Source: Bacillota bacterium (GTDB taxonomy: Bacteria; Bacillota; Limnochordia; Darwinibacteriales; Darwinibacteriaceae). From it: 38,573 nt of DNA. Made by a program: the position numbers and the translations under genes. Position 1 is the first letter of the stretch; every line of letters begins with the position of its first letter. Shown piece after piece: positions 1-7,270 of the stretch. The notes beneath the pieces are model-generated. The model saw only the letters and a list, made by a program, of their open reading frames with translations. It made no database searches and was not told the origin of the DNA. The stretch spans positions 1 through 38,573 of the forward strand of contig DURQ01000053.1 of assembly GCA_012840725.1 (NCBI GenBank), in the 5' to 3' direction.

Positions 1-608
1 GGCCGGAAGGCAAGAAGGCCCTGCAGCAGATGATCGGCATGCTGGAAGACGGCTCCGCCCTCTTGATCGACGGCTACGAAGATGCCTCCTTCGGCGACCG
101 CATGATCGCCATGTACATCGGCTCTTCCGCCGGCATCACCTACGCGGAGAATTCGGTGGGCGGCAAGTTTGAGTTCAGCACCGCTCCCCTGCCCTCCGGC
201 GTACGGCCTGGCGCACCGTTCATGGGCACCAACATCGCCCTGTTCGACGCCGCTACCGAAGAGGAGAAGGCAGCCGCCGCCAAGTTCGTGAAGTGGCTGA
301 CCAACGCGGATAACACGGTCTACTTCGCCACCAAGACCGGTTACCTCCCGGTCACCTACTCCGGCCTCTCCCATCCCGAGTACCAGGCCTGGCTCGCTGC
401 CAACCCGCACAAGGCAGCCATCGCCAACCTGGAGGCCTTCGAGTACGGCTACTGGCAGCCCAAGATCGCTGCTTGGGAAGAGTGCCGCGGCCTGATCTCC
501 GAGATGGTCACCAAGGTCTTCCTGGGTGAGGACATCGACCTGTCCCTCGCCGAAGGCCGCTACCAGATCGAAGAAGTGATCCAGGAGATGCTCAACGAGC
601 GTTTCTAA
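1..608 (+). CDS. ABC transporter sugar-binding protein (extracellular solute-binding family 1), C-terminal part
   Basis: This is the last ~200 residues of a periplasmic/extracellular solute-binding lipoprotein; the start lies outside the window and the frame opens at base 3. The segment reads like the C-terminal lobe of UgpB/MalE-type sugar binders: a loop with APLPSGVRPGAPFMGTN, then FVKWLTNADNTVYFATKTGYLPV, the hinge-region helix pattern conserved in this family (the protein is withdrawn from the window as 'tail', so no signal peptide is visible). By family knowledge it delivers a sugar or glycerol-phosphate-type ligand to a membrane permease; the ligand cannot be read from the sequence. 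It is the last gene of its unit, because a strong terminator follows within 20 bases. Confidence in the family is high, in the substrate none. Confidence 0.9.
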   Translation, partial: PEGKKALQQMIGMLEDGSALLIDGYEDASFGDRMIAMYIGSSAGITYAENSVGGKFEFSTAPLPSGVRPGAPFMGTNIALFDAATEEEKAAAAKFVKWLTNADNTVYFATKTGYLPVTYSGLSHPEYQAWLAANPHKAAIANLEAFEYGYWQPKIAAWEECRGLISEMVTKVFLGEDIDLSLAEGRYQIEEVIQEMLNERF

Positions 609-627
609 GTCAAGGGTTGATAGAAAG

Positions 628-659
628 ATGGCACAGGAGGAAAGGCCTGTGCCATTTTT
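628..659 (+). terminator. Rho-independent terminator after the solute-binding protein gene
   Basis: A 10-bp perfect stem (ATGGCACAGG at 628-637 and CCTGTGCCAT at 646-655) with an 8-base loop is followed by a T run to 659. It sits 20 bases after the stop codon and separates this unit from the downstream phosphatase gene. Confidence 0.85.
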
Positions 660-692
660 CTAACCCAAAAACAGATAGGAAAGGAAGCAGAG

Positions 693-1256
693 ATGAGCAG
701 AAGAAAGGCAGTCTTTCTCGACCGCGATGGGGTGCTGAACAAGTCCTACGGTTTCCGGCCGCCCAATAACCCCGAGGAGCTGGTGATCCTGCCCGGCGTG
801 CCAGAGGCGATCCGGCGGCTGAATGACGCGGGCTACCTGGCCTTTGTCGTGACCAACCAGGGCGGCGTCGGCCTCGGCTACATGACCCAGGCTGAGCTCG
901 ATGCCATCCACGAAAAGCTCGCTCAAGAAGTGGCTGCCGGTGGCGGGAAGTTCACCGAGATCGCCGCCTGCACCCACAAACCGAAAGAGGGCTGCGCCTG
1001 CCGCAAACCAAAACCAGGCCTGATTCTAGGCCTGGCTGAGAAGTATAATATCGATTTGGCCGCCAGCTACATGATCGGCGACCGGGACATGGATATCCAA
1101 GCGGGCAGGGCCGCGGGAACCCGCACCATCCTTATCAAGTCCAGAGAGAAAACCACGGAACAGGCCGACTACACCTGCCGCAGCCTGCTGGCTGCGAGCA
1201 AGCTGATCATCGAGCTAGACTCCCCCAGCCTCTTCGAAGATGGTGTAGAGGGCTAA
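693..1256 (+). CDS. gmhB: GmhB-like HAD phosphatase (D-glycero-D-manno-heptose 1,7-bisphosphate 7-phosphatase / histidinol-phosphatase family)
   Basis: A 187-residue HAD-superfamily phosphatase, the same length as E. coli GmhB. Visible motifs: FLDRDGVLN (nucleophile Asp10 and acid/base Asp12), TNQGGVG (motif II, Thr54), the zinc-binding loop with Cys93, His95, Cys101 and Cys103 just before RKPKPG, and [10 protein letters not shown] (motif IV, around 129-138). Family members remove the 7-phosphate of heptose bisphosphate for LPS or S-layer glycan nucleotide-heptose, and close relatives act on histidinol phosphate. In a Gram-positive host the S-layer or glycoprotein role is the likelier one, which is inference. 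The start has GGAAAGGAAG just upstream. The last 42 bases overlap the convergent aroQ tail. No promoter of its own was obvious after the preceding terminator. Confidence 0.85.
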   Translation: MSRRKAVFLDRDGVLNKSYGFRPPNNPEELVILPGVPEAIRRLNDAGYLAFVVTNQGGVGLGYMTQAELDAIHEKLAQEVAAGGGKFTEIAACTHKPKEGCACRKPKPGLILGLAEKYNIDLAASYMIGDRDMDIQAGRAAGTRTILIKSREKTTEQADYTCRSLLAASKLIIELDSPSLFEDGVEG

Positions 1257-1652
1257 GAAATAGGAGACGGCTCCGAAACCGCTGATCTGGCCGGCACACA
1301 CCGGAGCGATCACCGAGCGCGACCGGAACTCTTCCCGCGCCTGGATATTGCTCAGGTGCACCTCGATGGTGGGCACCCCGGCCGCCGCGATGGCATCCCG
1401 CAGGGCGTAGCTGTAATGGGTGAAGGCCCCCGGGTTGAACACGATCCAGCTGTACACCCCGGCGGCCTGCTGGATGCGGTCGATCAGCGCTCCTTCATGG
1501 TTGGACTGGAAGAAATCCACCTCAAGGCCAAGCTGGCTGGCGAGGGCCTCGATTTCTTCGTTAATCTGATCCAGAGTCTTGGAGCCGTAGATCTCCGGCT
1601 CCCGCCGCCCCAAGAGGTTCAGGTTGGGGCCGTGGAGCACCAGCACTTTCAT
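1215..1652 (-). CDS. aroQ: 3-dehydroquinate dehydratase, type II
   Basis: A 145-residue type II dehydroquinase, the usual length for this dodecameric enzyme, which converts 3-dehydroquinate to 3-dehydroshikimate (shikimate step 3). Motifs: [17 protein letters not shown] at the N terminus with the catalytic Tyr22 and the mobile Arg loop, QSNHEG at 49-54, [16 protein letters not shown] with Asn73, [14 protein letters not shown] with His99, and the C-terminal IxGFG turn. The start ATG at 1652 overlaps the aroB stop as ATGA, so the two are translationally coupled; an in-frame extension upstream to 1751 is aroB in another frame. It is the last gene of the aroF-aroB-aroQ operon and overlaps gmhB tail to tail, with no terminator visible between them. 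Confidence 0.97.
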   Translation of the reverse strand: MKVLVLHGPNLNLLGRREPEIYGSKTLDQINEEIEALASQLGLEVDFFQSNHEGALIDRIQQAAGVYSWIVFNPGAFTHYSYALRDAIAAAGVPTIEVHLSNIQAREEFRSRSVIAPVCAGQISGFGAVSYFLALYTIFEEAGGV

Positions 1653-2698
1653 TGAGCAGTCACCTCTTCCCAGTACTTCTCCACTTCTTCCACGCCGAGC
1701 AGCACCTCTTCCACCGAGCCGATCTCCCGGGGCAGCATGAAAGCGATGCACCCCTGGCGGTTCTTTTTGTCCTGGAGCATGCCCTCGATCACCCCGTCCC
1801 TATCCAGATGGGCGAAGCTGTACTCTAGTCTTACCCGCCGCAGCACCTCTTCAATCCGCATCAGTTCCTCAGCGAGCAGCATACCCAGGCGGTGGGCCAA
1901 GCGGGCTTCCAGGACCATGCCCATGAGCACCGCCTCTCCATGGTTGTACTTGTTGTATCCTGTGGCCCACTCTATGGCGTGGCCGAAGGTGTGGCCGTGG
2001 TTGAGGATGTGCCGGGGGCCCCAGTCGGTCTCGTCTGCGGCAACGATCTCCCCCTTGATCTCCACGCAGCGCCTGACTGCCGGGCCGACGAACTCCAGAT
2101 CCACGTCATAGAAAGCATCGATGTGCCGCCCCAACGCCTCAAAGAGCGCCCTATCCTTGATTATCCCATACTTGAGCACCTCGCCCAGGCCGTTCGTGAT
2201 CTCCCGTTCAGGCAGGGTGCGGAGCACCACCGGATCGATGAAGACTCCCCAGGGCTGGTAGAAGGTACCCACCAAGTTCTTGCCGTGAGCCGTGTTGATC
2301 CCCGTCTTGCCGCCCACCCCGCTGTCCACTTGGGCAAGGAGGGTAGTGGGTATCTGCACATAGGCAATACCCCGCCGGAAGACCGAAGCGGCCAGTCCCA
2401 CCAGATCGCCGATCACTCCTCCACCCAGGGCAATGACCAAGCTGTAGCGGTTCAGGCCCCGCTCCGCCCAGTCGTCCACGAGAACCTCGATGGTTCTGAA
2501 GCTCTTGGTCTCTTCCCCCGGCTCGAGGACGCACTTGGGGAAAGGCAGGCGGTGGCCGTAAAGGGGCGCCACGTTCCCGTCGCTCACCACCAGGGCTTGA
2601 TCGTAGCCCCGGGCGAACTGCTCAACCTCCGCCCAGATCCCGGGGCCGAAGTGGATGTTGTATGATCCGGAAGGAGCCTGCACGACGATCTTGTCCAT
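1649..2698 (-). CDS. aroB: 3-dehydroquinate synthase
   Basis: A 349-residue NAD-dependent, zinc-dependent enzyme that turns DAHP into 3-dehydroquinate (shikimate step 2). Seen: the NAD-binding GGGVIGD (92-98), the substrate stretch [20 protein letters not shown] (116-135), and the zinc ligands Glu173 in GEVLKYG, His234 in [11 protein letters not shown] and His253 in NHGEAV. All catalytic landmarks are intact and length is typical. I chose ATG at 2698, 7 bases after AAGGGG; a GTG one codon earlier (2701) is also possible. Either way the start overlaps the aroF stop (GTGATG), and the 3' end overlaps aroQ, so aroF-aroB-aroQ are made from one message. Confidence 0.97.
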   Translation of the reverse strand: MDKIVVQAPSGSYNIHFGPGIWAEVEQFARGYDQALVVSDGNVAPLYGHRLPFPKCVLEPGEETKSFRTIEVLVDDWAERGLNRYSLVIALGGGVIGDLVGLAASVFRRGIAYVQIPTTLLAQVDSGVGGKTGINTAHGKNLVGTFYQPWGVFIDPVVLRTLPEREITNGLGEVLKYGIIKDRALFEALGRHIDAFYDVDLEFVGPAVRRCVEIKGEIVAADETDWGPRHILNHGHTFGHAIEWATGYNKYNHGEAVLMGMVLEARLAHRLGMLLAEELMRIEEVLRRVRLEYSFAHLDRDGVIEGMLQDKKNRQGCIAFMLPREIGSVEEVLLGVEEVEKYWEEVTAQ

Positions 2699-3555
2699 CA
2701 CTGTTCCCCTTCCCGGCGCTTCTGTAGAAATACCGCCAAGGCGGTGAGTTCCCCGGCCAGAGCCCGGAACCTCTCGGGCTTGAGCGATTGGGGGCCGTCA
2801 GACAGGGCTTCCTGTGGATGGTTGTGCACCTCAACCATGATCCCATCTGCGCCCACGGCCAAAGCCGCTTTGGCCAGGGGTTCCACCAGATTCCAGCGCC
2901 CCGTGCCGTGGCTTGGGTCGACGATCACGGGCAGGTGGGTCAGTTCCTTGAGGATAGGCACTGCGCTCAAATCTAGAGTGAAGCGGGTTAAAGAACCGCT
3001 GAACGTCCTTATGCCCCGCTCACACAGGACTACCTGGCTGTTCCCAGCGGCCAATATGTACTCCGCGGCAAGCAGCAGTTCCTCAATGGTAGCGGCAAAA
3101 CCCCGTTTGAGGAGAACAGGCCTCCCCTGGGCCCCCACTTTTTTCAGAAGGGGATAGTTCTGCATGTTGCGGGCGCCGATCTGGAGCATATCTGCGTATG
3201 CGGCTGCCAGCTCCACCTCTGTTTCCGACAGAACCTCGGTCACCACGGGCAGCCCCACCGCGTGTCCGGCCTCAGCTAGGAGGCGCAGGCCCGCTTCGCC
3301 CAAACCCTGGAAGCTGTAGGGCGAGGTGCGCGGTTTGAAAGCGCCGCCCCGCAGGATGTGGGTGCAGTCCTTGATCTCCTCGGCGATCTCCCTGATCTGC
3401 TCTTCATCCTCCACCGAGCAGGGACCGGCGATGAACACCGGCTGTCCCCCGCCAATCCTAACCTGCCCCACTGTGACCACAGTATCTTCCGGTTTGTGTG
3501 CCCGGCTGACCAAGCGCATTGACTCCACAAAGGCTGCCCCCTTTTCCAGCTCCAT
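2698..3555 (-). CDS. aroF: 3-deoxy-7-phosphoheptulonate (DAHP) synthase, type I-beta, lacking the N-terminal regulatory domain
   Basis: Catalyses condensation of phosphoenolpyruvate and erythrose 4-phosphate, the entry step to aromatic amino acids. The 285-residue protein is the bare TIM barrel: FIAGPCSVE (metal-binding Cys46), RGGAFKPRTSPYSFQG (69-84), LLKRG, LCERGIRTF and IVDPSHGTG. It resembles the Thermotoga maritima I-beta enzyme from the LVSRxxxPEDT segment onward but lacks the ~65-residue ferredoxin-like domain that mediates Tyr/Phe inhibition there. An in-frame stop lies just before an alternative TTG (3582), so the domain cannot be hidden upstream. The ATG at 3555 has only a weak ribosome site. 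A terminator-like hairpin ends about 35 bases upstream. First gene of the aro operon. Confidence 0.93.
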   Translation of the reverse strand: MELEKGAAFVESMRLVSRAHKPEDTVVTVGQVRIGGGQPVFIAGPCSVEDEEQIREIAEEIKDCTHILRGGAFKPRTSPYSFQGLGEAGLRLLAEAGHAVGLPVVTEVLSETEVELAAAYADMLQIGARNMQNYPLLKKVGAQGRPVLLKRGFAATIEELLLAAEYILAAGNSQVVLCERGIRTFSGSLTRFTLDLSAVPILKELTHLPVIVDPSHGTGRWNLVEPLAKAALAVGADGIMVEVHNHPQEALSDGPQSLKPERFRALAGELTALAVFLQKRREGEQ

Positions 3556-3589
3556 TCTACCCAAGCCCCGCAGCCCCGTCAATCACGAC

Positions 3590-3630
3590 AAAAGAGCCGC
3601 CTCTCAGGCTGCTGCCTGGAAAAACGGCTC
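3590..3630 (-). terminator. Terminator between pntB and the aro operon (possible attenuator)
   Basis: Read on the minus strand, GAGCCG (3630-3625) pairs with CGGCTC (3599-3594), an inner CAGGC/GCCTG stem caps it, and TTTT follows (3593-3590). It most simply ends the pnt operon. Because only 34 bases separate it from the DAHP synthase ATG, and no promoter fits in between, the aro genes may depend on read-through or on a promoter inside pntB; an attenuator role is possible but no T-box or leader peptide was found. Confidence 0.6.
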
Positions 3631-3665
3631 CCCATCATCTCTCCTATGCGTCTGTGAAGCCTGCC

Positions 3666-5624
3666 CTATCCCGCCGCCCTAAGCTCCTCCAGGAGCGCCT
3701 GGAGGGTCACCGCGGCATCGCCCGGGACGAAGATGCAGTGGTCCATATCGTAGAGGGTGTTCTCCACCCCGGAGTAGCCCGGCGAGCGGTCCAGGTTGTA
3801 GACGATGACATGTCGGGCTTCGGAAGCTCTCAGGACCGGCATGCCGTAGATGGGCGTTCCCTCATGAGTATTGGCCGCGGGGTTGATCACATCGTTTGCC
3901 CCGACCACTATCACCACGTCGACATCTTTGAACTGGTCGTTGATCTGATCCATCTCCAAGAGCAGCTCGTAGGGGATATCCACCTCGGCCATCAAGACAT
4001 TCATGTGACCGGGCATGCGGCCCGCCACTGGGTGCACCGCGATCTCCACCCGCTTACCCCAGCTCTGCAGCAGATCCACCAGGAACTTAACCTGTGCCTG
4101 AGCCTGGGCCACGGCCATCCCGTAGCCGGGCACGATCACCACCCGCTGTGCGGCCTTGATCAGGGCGGCAGGGCTCTCTTCAGGTGCTGCGTCCTGCTCT
4201 GGCCCGTCTGGGCGCTCAGCAGTGCCGCCTTTGAGCACCGCGATGAGCTCAGCCAGGCTGTCCTTGGCATCGCCCAGGAGGAGGTGTACCTTGTCCATCT
4301 TGTAGAGGGAGTTATCCACGCCGGCGTAACCGGGTTTGGTATCGTAGTTGCAGACAAGCACGTTCTTGGCCAGATCGGCCCGGATAATGGGCATACCGTA
4401 GATGGGTGTGCCCTCCGCTTCCATGGCTGCGGGGTTAACCACGTCATTGGCCCCCACGATCACAGCCAGATCGGCCTGTTCCAGAAAGGCGTTGATCTCG
4501 TCCAGTTCGCAGAGCTTGTCGTAGGGCACATCCACTTCCGCAAGGAGAACATTCATGTGGCCGGGCATGCGGCCCGCCACCGGGTGGATGCCGAAGCGCA
4601 CCTCAGCCCCGCGACTTTCGAGAAGCTCGGCCAGCTGCTTGACCTGGAGCTGCGCTTGGGCCACGGCCATGCCGTAACCGGGGATGATGGCCGCCTTCTC
4701 AGCACCGCACAGCGCCTCCTGCCAGGAGGGTAAATCCGGCTGCGCAGGCTCAGGCGCCCCTTCGGGTGCGGGCTCCAGGGGCGCTTGGCTTCCAGTTTGT
4801 GCGGCGCTGCCCGGCAGCACCGTGGTGCGGCCCAGGAGGATATCCAAGAGAGTGCGGTTCATGGCCCGGCACATTATCTGAGTCAGGATCAAACCTGAGG
4901 CACCTACAATGGAACCCACGACGACCAGGAGCGCGCCGTTGGGCAGGGCAAAGCCAGCCACTGAACCCGCCACGCCTGAGAAGGAGTTCAGAAGCGAGAT
5001 GGTGATGGGCATATCCGCGCCGCCCACCCGGATGGTAAAGACACAGCCAAAGAGATGGGAAAAGATGATCAGGAGCGCGGCGTGCAGCCCCGGCGTTCCG
5101 ATCTGGAAGGTCATCCCGATAACTGCCAGGACCATGACAAAGCCGCTCACCCACAGGTAGGTGTTGTGGCCCTTGAGGTGTACCGGCCGCTGTTTCATCA
5201 GCCCGTGCAGCTTAGCCGCGGCCACCAGACTGCCGCTGAAGGTTACCCCTCCAACCACAATGGCCAGGCCGGAAGTGAAAAGGGCGAAGGTGTTCAGCCC
5301 GCCTTGGAGTGCGGTAAGGGTCGCGACCATGAAGGACGCGGCACCGCCAAAGCCGTTGAACAAGGCGACCATCTGGGGCATCTGGATCATCTTCACGGCT
5401 GAGGCCAGCCAGACACCAAGAGCTGAGCCTACCAAGAGCCCCGCCCAGACCGTGCCCACGGTGAGCACCTCGGCCTCGAGCATGGTCATGATGGTGGCTC
5501 CCGCCATGCCCAGGGCACCGATCAGGTTGCCCCCAACCGCGGTTTCGGGCGAGTTCATCAGGCGGATGCCGTAGATGAAAAGAGCTATACAGACGAGCTG
5601 TAGGAACAGATACGAGCTCAGCAT
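3666..5624 (-). CDS. pntB: NAD(P) transhydrogenase beta subunit with two tandem NADP(H)-binding domains
   Basis: Beta subunit of the proton-translocating transhydrogenase (hydride transfer NADH to NADP+ coupled to proton entry). Residues 1-270 form the membrane domain II with about nine hydrophobic helices; 271-300 is a Pro/Ala-rich linker. A normal PntB (~460 residues) then has one domain III. Here there are two: 304-465 and 487-650, joined by an acidic Pro-rich linker. Each copy has its own PGYGMAVAQAQ, HPVAGRMPGHMNVL, GANDV(V/I)NPAA, GTPIYGMP, GY(A/S)GV(D/E)N and GDA motifs, so both look able to bind nucleotide. In both, the KRSM loop of E. coli PntB is replaced (NYDTKPG, NLDRSPG). The ATG follows the pntAB stop codon without a gap, giving an operon pntAA-pntAB-pntB. 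Confidence 0.95.
   Translation of the reverse strand: MLSSYLFLQLVCIALFIYGIRLMNSPETAVGGNLIGALGMAGATIMTMLEAEVLTVGTVWAGLLVGSALGVWLASAVKMIQMPQMVALFNGFGGAASFMVATLTALQGGLNTFALFTSGLAIVVGGVTFSGSLVAAAKLHGLMKQRPVHLKGHNTYLWVSGFVMVLAVIGMTFQIGTPGLHAALLIIFSHLFGCVFTIRVGGADMPITISLLNSFSGVAGSVAGFALPNGALLVVVGSIVGASGLILTQIMCRAMNRTLLDILLGRTTVLPGSAAQTGSQAPLEPAPEGAPEPAQPDLPSWQEALCGAEKAAIIPGYGMAVAQAQLQVKQLAELLESRGAEVRFGIHPVAGRMPGHMNVLLAEVDVPYDKLCELDEINAFLEQADLAVIVGANDVVNPAAMEAEGTPIYGMPIIRADLAKNVLVCNYDTKPGYAGVDNSLYKMDKVHLLLGDAKDSLAELIAVLKGGTAERPDGPEQDAAPEESPAALIKAAQRVVIVPGYGMAVAQAQAQVKFLVDLLQSWGKRVEIAVHPVAGRMPGHMNVLMAEVDIPYELLLEMDQINDQFKDVDVVIVVGANDVINPAANTHEGTPIYGMPVLRASEARHVIVYNLDRSPGYSGVENTLYDMDHCIFVPGDAAVTLQALLEELRAAG
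3670..4715 (-). repeat. Tandem coding duplication of transhydrogenase domain III
   Basis: Two ~490-base units (about 4715-4230 and 4166-3675) encode paralogous domain III copies. Similarity is visible even in the DNA: the stretch around 4547-4590 and that around 3997-4040 both spell nearly identical codons for the HMNVL/HPVAGRMPGH region. Divergence elsewhere shows it is an old, selected duplication rather than an assembly artefact. Confidence 0.85.
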
Positions 5625-5915
5625 CTAGGAGTTCCTCCCCCGCTCGCTTTTGAACATGCGGAGCATGCGGTCAGTGACGAGAAAGCCGCCCACCACGTTG
5701 ATCATCGCAAGGACGATCGCCACAAAACCAACCAGCTTGCTGCCGGTGGCCAGGGCCAGCCCAGTCGCGGTGATCGCTCCCACGACGGTGATCCCGGAAA
5801 GGGCGTTCATACCCGACATGAGCGGAGTGTGCAGCAGGCTGGGCACCTCGCTGATCAGCTTATGCCCGAGAAGGGCTGCCCCCACGAAGGCGAGGACCAA
5901 GACAAACTCCCGCAT
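5625..5915 (-). CDS. pntAB: NAD(P) transhydrogenase alpha-2 (membrane) subunit
   Basis: A 96-residue membrane protein with three hydrophobic segments (about 2-17, 33-55 and 60-82) and the typical sequence HTPLMSGMNALSGITVVGA. It corresponds to the membrane part of the alpha chain that is fused to domain I in E. coli PntA but is a separate gene in many bacteria such as Rhodospirillum and Thermus. It helps form the proton channel with PntB. It starts 2 bases after the pntAA stop and its stop codon directly abuts the pntB ATG, so stoichiometric expression by coupling is likely. Confidence 0.95.
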   Translation of the reverse strand: MREFVLVLAFVGAALLGHKLISEVPSLLHTPLMSGMNALSGITVVGAITATGLALATGSKLVGFVAIVLAMINVVGGFLVTDRMLRMFKSERGRNS

Positions 5916-5917
5916 CT

Positions 5918-7102
5918 CTAAATTACTCCCCTTGCCCGCATGGATTCCAGCGTTCCCTCGTGTACGATCTGGCCGTCTTTGGTCACCAGGGTGGCCCGGA
6001 TGATCTCATCCTCCAGGTTGAGGTTGAGCTTTCCGTCTGCCACGAGGTTTTCCACGAAGTTGAACACGTTCTTCGAGAACATGGCCGTGGAGCTCGTGGG
6101 CATGGTGCCGGGGATGTTCTTGGTGCCGTCGACAATTACTCCCCTGTGCTCCTTAACCACGCCGCCTTCGGACAGGGCACAGTTGCCGCCCTGGTCGATG
6201 GAGATGTCCACGATGCAGGAACCGGGCCGCATGGATTCCACCATTTCTTTCGTGAGCAGGATGGGCGCTTCTTTGCCGGGAACCAGCGCAGAGGTGATCA
6301 CGATGTCAGAACCTGCGACCACAGGACGCAGTGCTTCCCGCTCCTTCTCCAGCCACTGGGAATCGAGATGCCGGGCGTAGCCGCCGCTGCCCACTGCCAG
6401 CTCTTCCGGGATGCCCAGATCCACGAGGCGTGCTCCCAAGCTTTTGGCCTGTTCCCGGGCGTCGGGGCGGATATCTGCGGCATAGACCATTGCGCCCAGC
6501 CGCTTCGCGGTTGCGATAGCCTGGAGTCCGGCCACGCCGGTTCCGATCACCAACACCTGAGCTGGCTGGATCATCCCCACGGCTGTCCCCATCAAAGGCA
6601 GGAACTTGGGGATGCGGTTGGCAGCCATGAGCACGGCTTTGTAGCCAGCAACGGTGCTCATGGATGTGAGGGCGTCCATGGCCTGGGCTCGGGAGATCCT
6701 GGGAATGGAGTCCAGGGTGAGGGAAACAACGCCCCGCTCAGCCAAGGCCTTCACCATCTTGTGGTTCCCCGGGGAAGCGGGGTGAAGGAAGGTGATCAGG
6801 ACCTGCCCCGGGCGCAGCAGCTCGGTCTCGTGCATCTGGAGCCCTTCATGGAACTGCGGTTCCTTAACTTTGAGGATCAGATCAGCCCGTGCGTAGACCT
6901 CCCGCACATCGGCCAGCACCTCTGCTCCCGCCTCGCGGTAGGCTTCATCGCCGAAAAACGAACCGAGGCCGGCGCCTGCCTCCACCAGAACCTGCGCGCC
7001 ACCTTTCACAAACTGGGATACTGTCTCCGGTGTGGCCGCTACCCGCCTCTCACCGGCTAAGATCTCTTTTGGGACTCCTATTTTCAGACCTTGGTACTTC
7101 AT
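5918..7102 (-). CDS. pntAA: NAD(P) transhydrogenase alpha-1 subunit (NAD-binding domain I)
   Basis: A 394-residue soluble domain I that binds NAD(H) and passes hydride to domain III of PntB. Motifs: IGVPKE near the N terminus, ERRVAATPETV, FLHPAS (106-110), RAQAMDALTSMSTVAGY (138-154, the conserved RQD-type region) and the Rossmann GTGVAGLQAIATAKRLGA (187-204) ending in Asp210, which favours NAD over NADP. It is related to alanine dehydrogenase, but the adjoining pntAB and pntB settle the assignment. I chose the ATG at 7102, six bases after GGAGG; an ATG at 7108 directly touches that site and is less likely. First gene of the pnt operon. Confidence 0.95.
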   Translation of the reverse strand: MKYQGLKIGVPKEILAGERRVAATPETVSQFVKGGAQVLVEAGAGLGSFFGDEAYREAGAEVLADVREVYARADLILKVKEPQFHEGLQMHETELLRPGQVLITFLHPASPGNHKMVKALAERGVVSLTLDSIPRISRAQAMDALTSMSTVAGYKAVLMAANRIPKFLPLMGTAVGMIQPAQVLVIGTGVAGLQAIATAKRLGAMVYAADIRPDAREQAKSLGARLVDLGIPEELAVGSGGYARHLDSQWLEKEREALRPVVAGSDIVITSALVPGKEAPILLTKEMVESMRPGSCIVDISIDQGGNCALSEGGVVKEHRGVIVDGTKNIPGTMPTSSTAMFSKNVFNFVENLVADGKLNLNLEDEIIRATLVTKDGQIVHEGTLESMRARGVI

Positions 7103-7117
7103 GGCCATCCTCCGTCC

Positions 7118-7156
7118 TTCGTATTTCTACCACTACTATTCGCAGTGTGGTACGAA
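7118..7156 (-). promoter_or_regulatory. Inverted repeat in the leader of the pnt operon
   Basis: Arms TTCGTA (7118-7123) and TACGAA (7151-7156) enclose further CCAC (7130-7133) and GTGG (7147-7150) arms. It lies between the candidate promoter and the pntAA ribosome site, so it could be an operator or an RNA hairpin. The function is unknown. Confidence 0.35.
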
Positions 7157-7166
7157 ATTCCTTGTC

Positions 7167-7195
7167 GGTTTATCGAGAACTTAACACGGAGTCAA
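7167..7195 (-). promoter_or_regulatory. Candidate sigma-A-type promoter of the pnt operon
   Basis: On the minus strand TTGACT (7195-7190) stands 17 bases before TAAACC (7172-7167); a perfect TTGACA lies six bases further upstream. The -35 is good and the -10 poor, so this is a candidate only. Confidence 0.3.
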
Positions 7196-7199
7196 TGTC

Positions 7200-7254
7200 A
7201 AAAAAATCACAAGATCCCCGGAAGGCTTTTTCGCAGAGTCCTTCCGGGGATCTT
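7200..7254 (-). terminator. Strong terminator after ddh
   Basis: A perfect 15-bp stem (AAGATCCCCGGAAGG at 7211-7225 with its complement at 7240-7254) is followed on the minus strand by GTGA and seven T residues (7206-7200). It ends 17 bases after the ddh stop codon begins the gap, isolating ddh from the pnt operon. Confidence 0.95.
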
Positions 7255-7270
7255 CCGTGTTTCGTTTCTG

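Noticed and set aside
3590-3665. T-box or Trp leader in front of the DAHP synthase gene
   Set aside because: The leader is too short, with no T-box motif and no Trp/Tyr/Phe codon-rich leader peptide.
3519-4733. Long plus-strand open frame opposite pntB (404 residues)
   Set aside because: It is low-complexity His/Val-rich translation of the reverse strand of pntB, with no ribosome site; pntB is a clear family member.
5960-7060. Plus-strand open frame opposite pntAA (366 residues)
   Set aside because: Shadow of pntAA in the antisense frame; no homologous motifs and the sense gene is certain.
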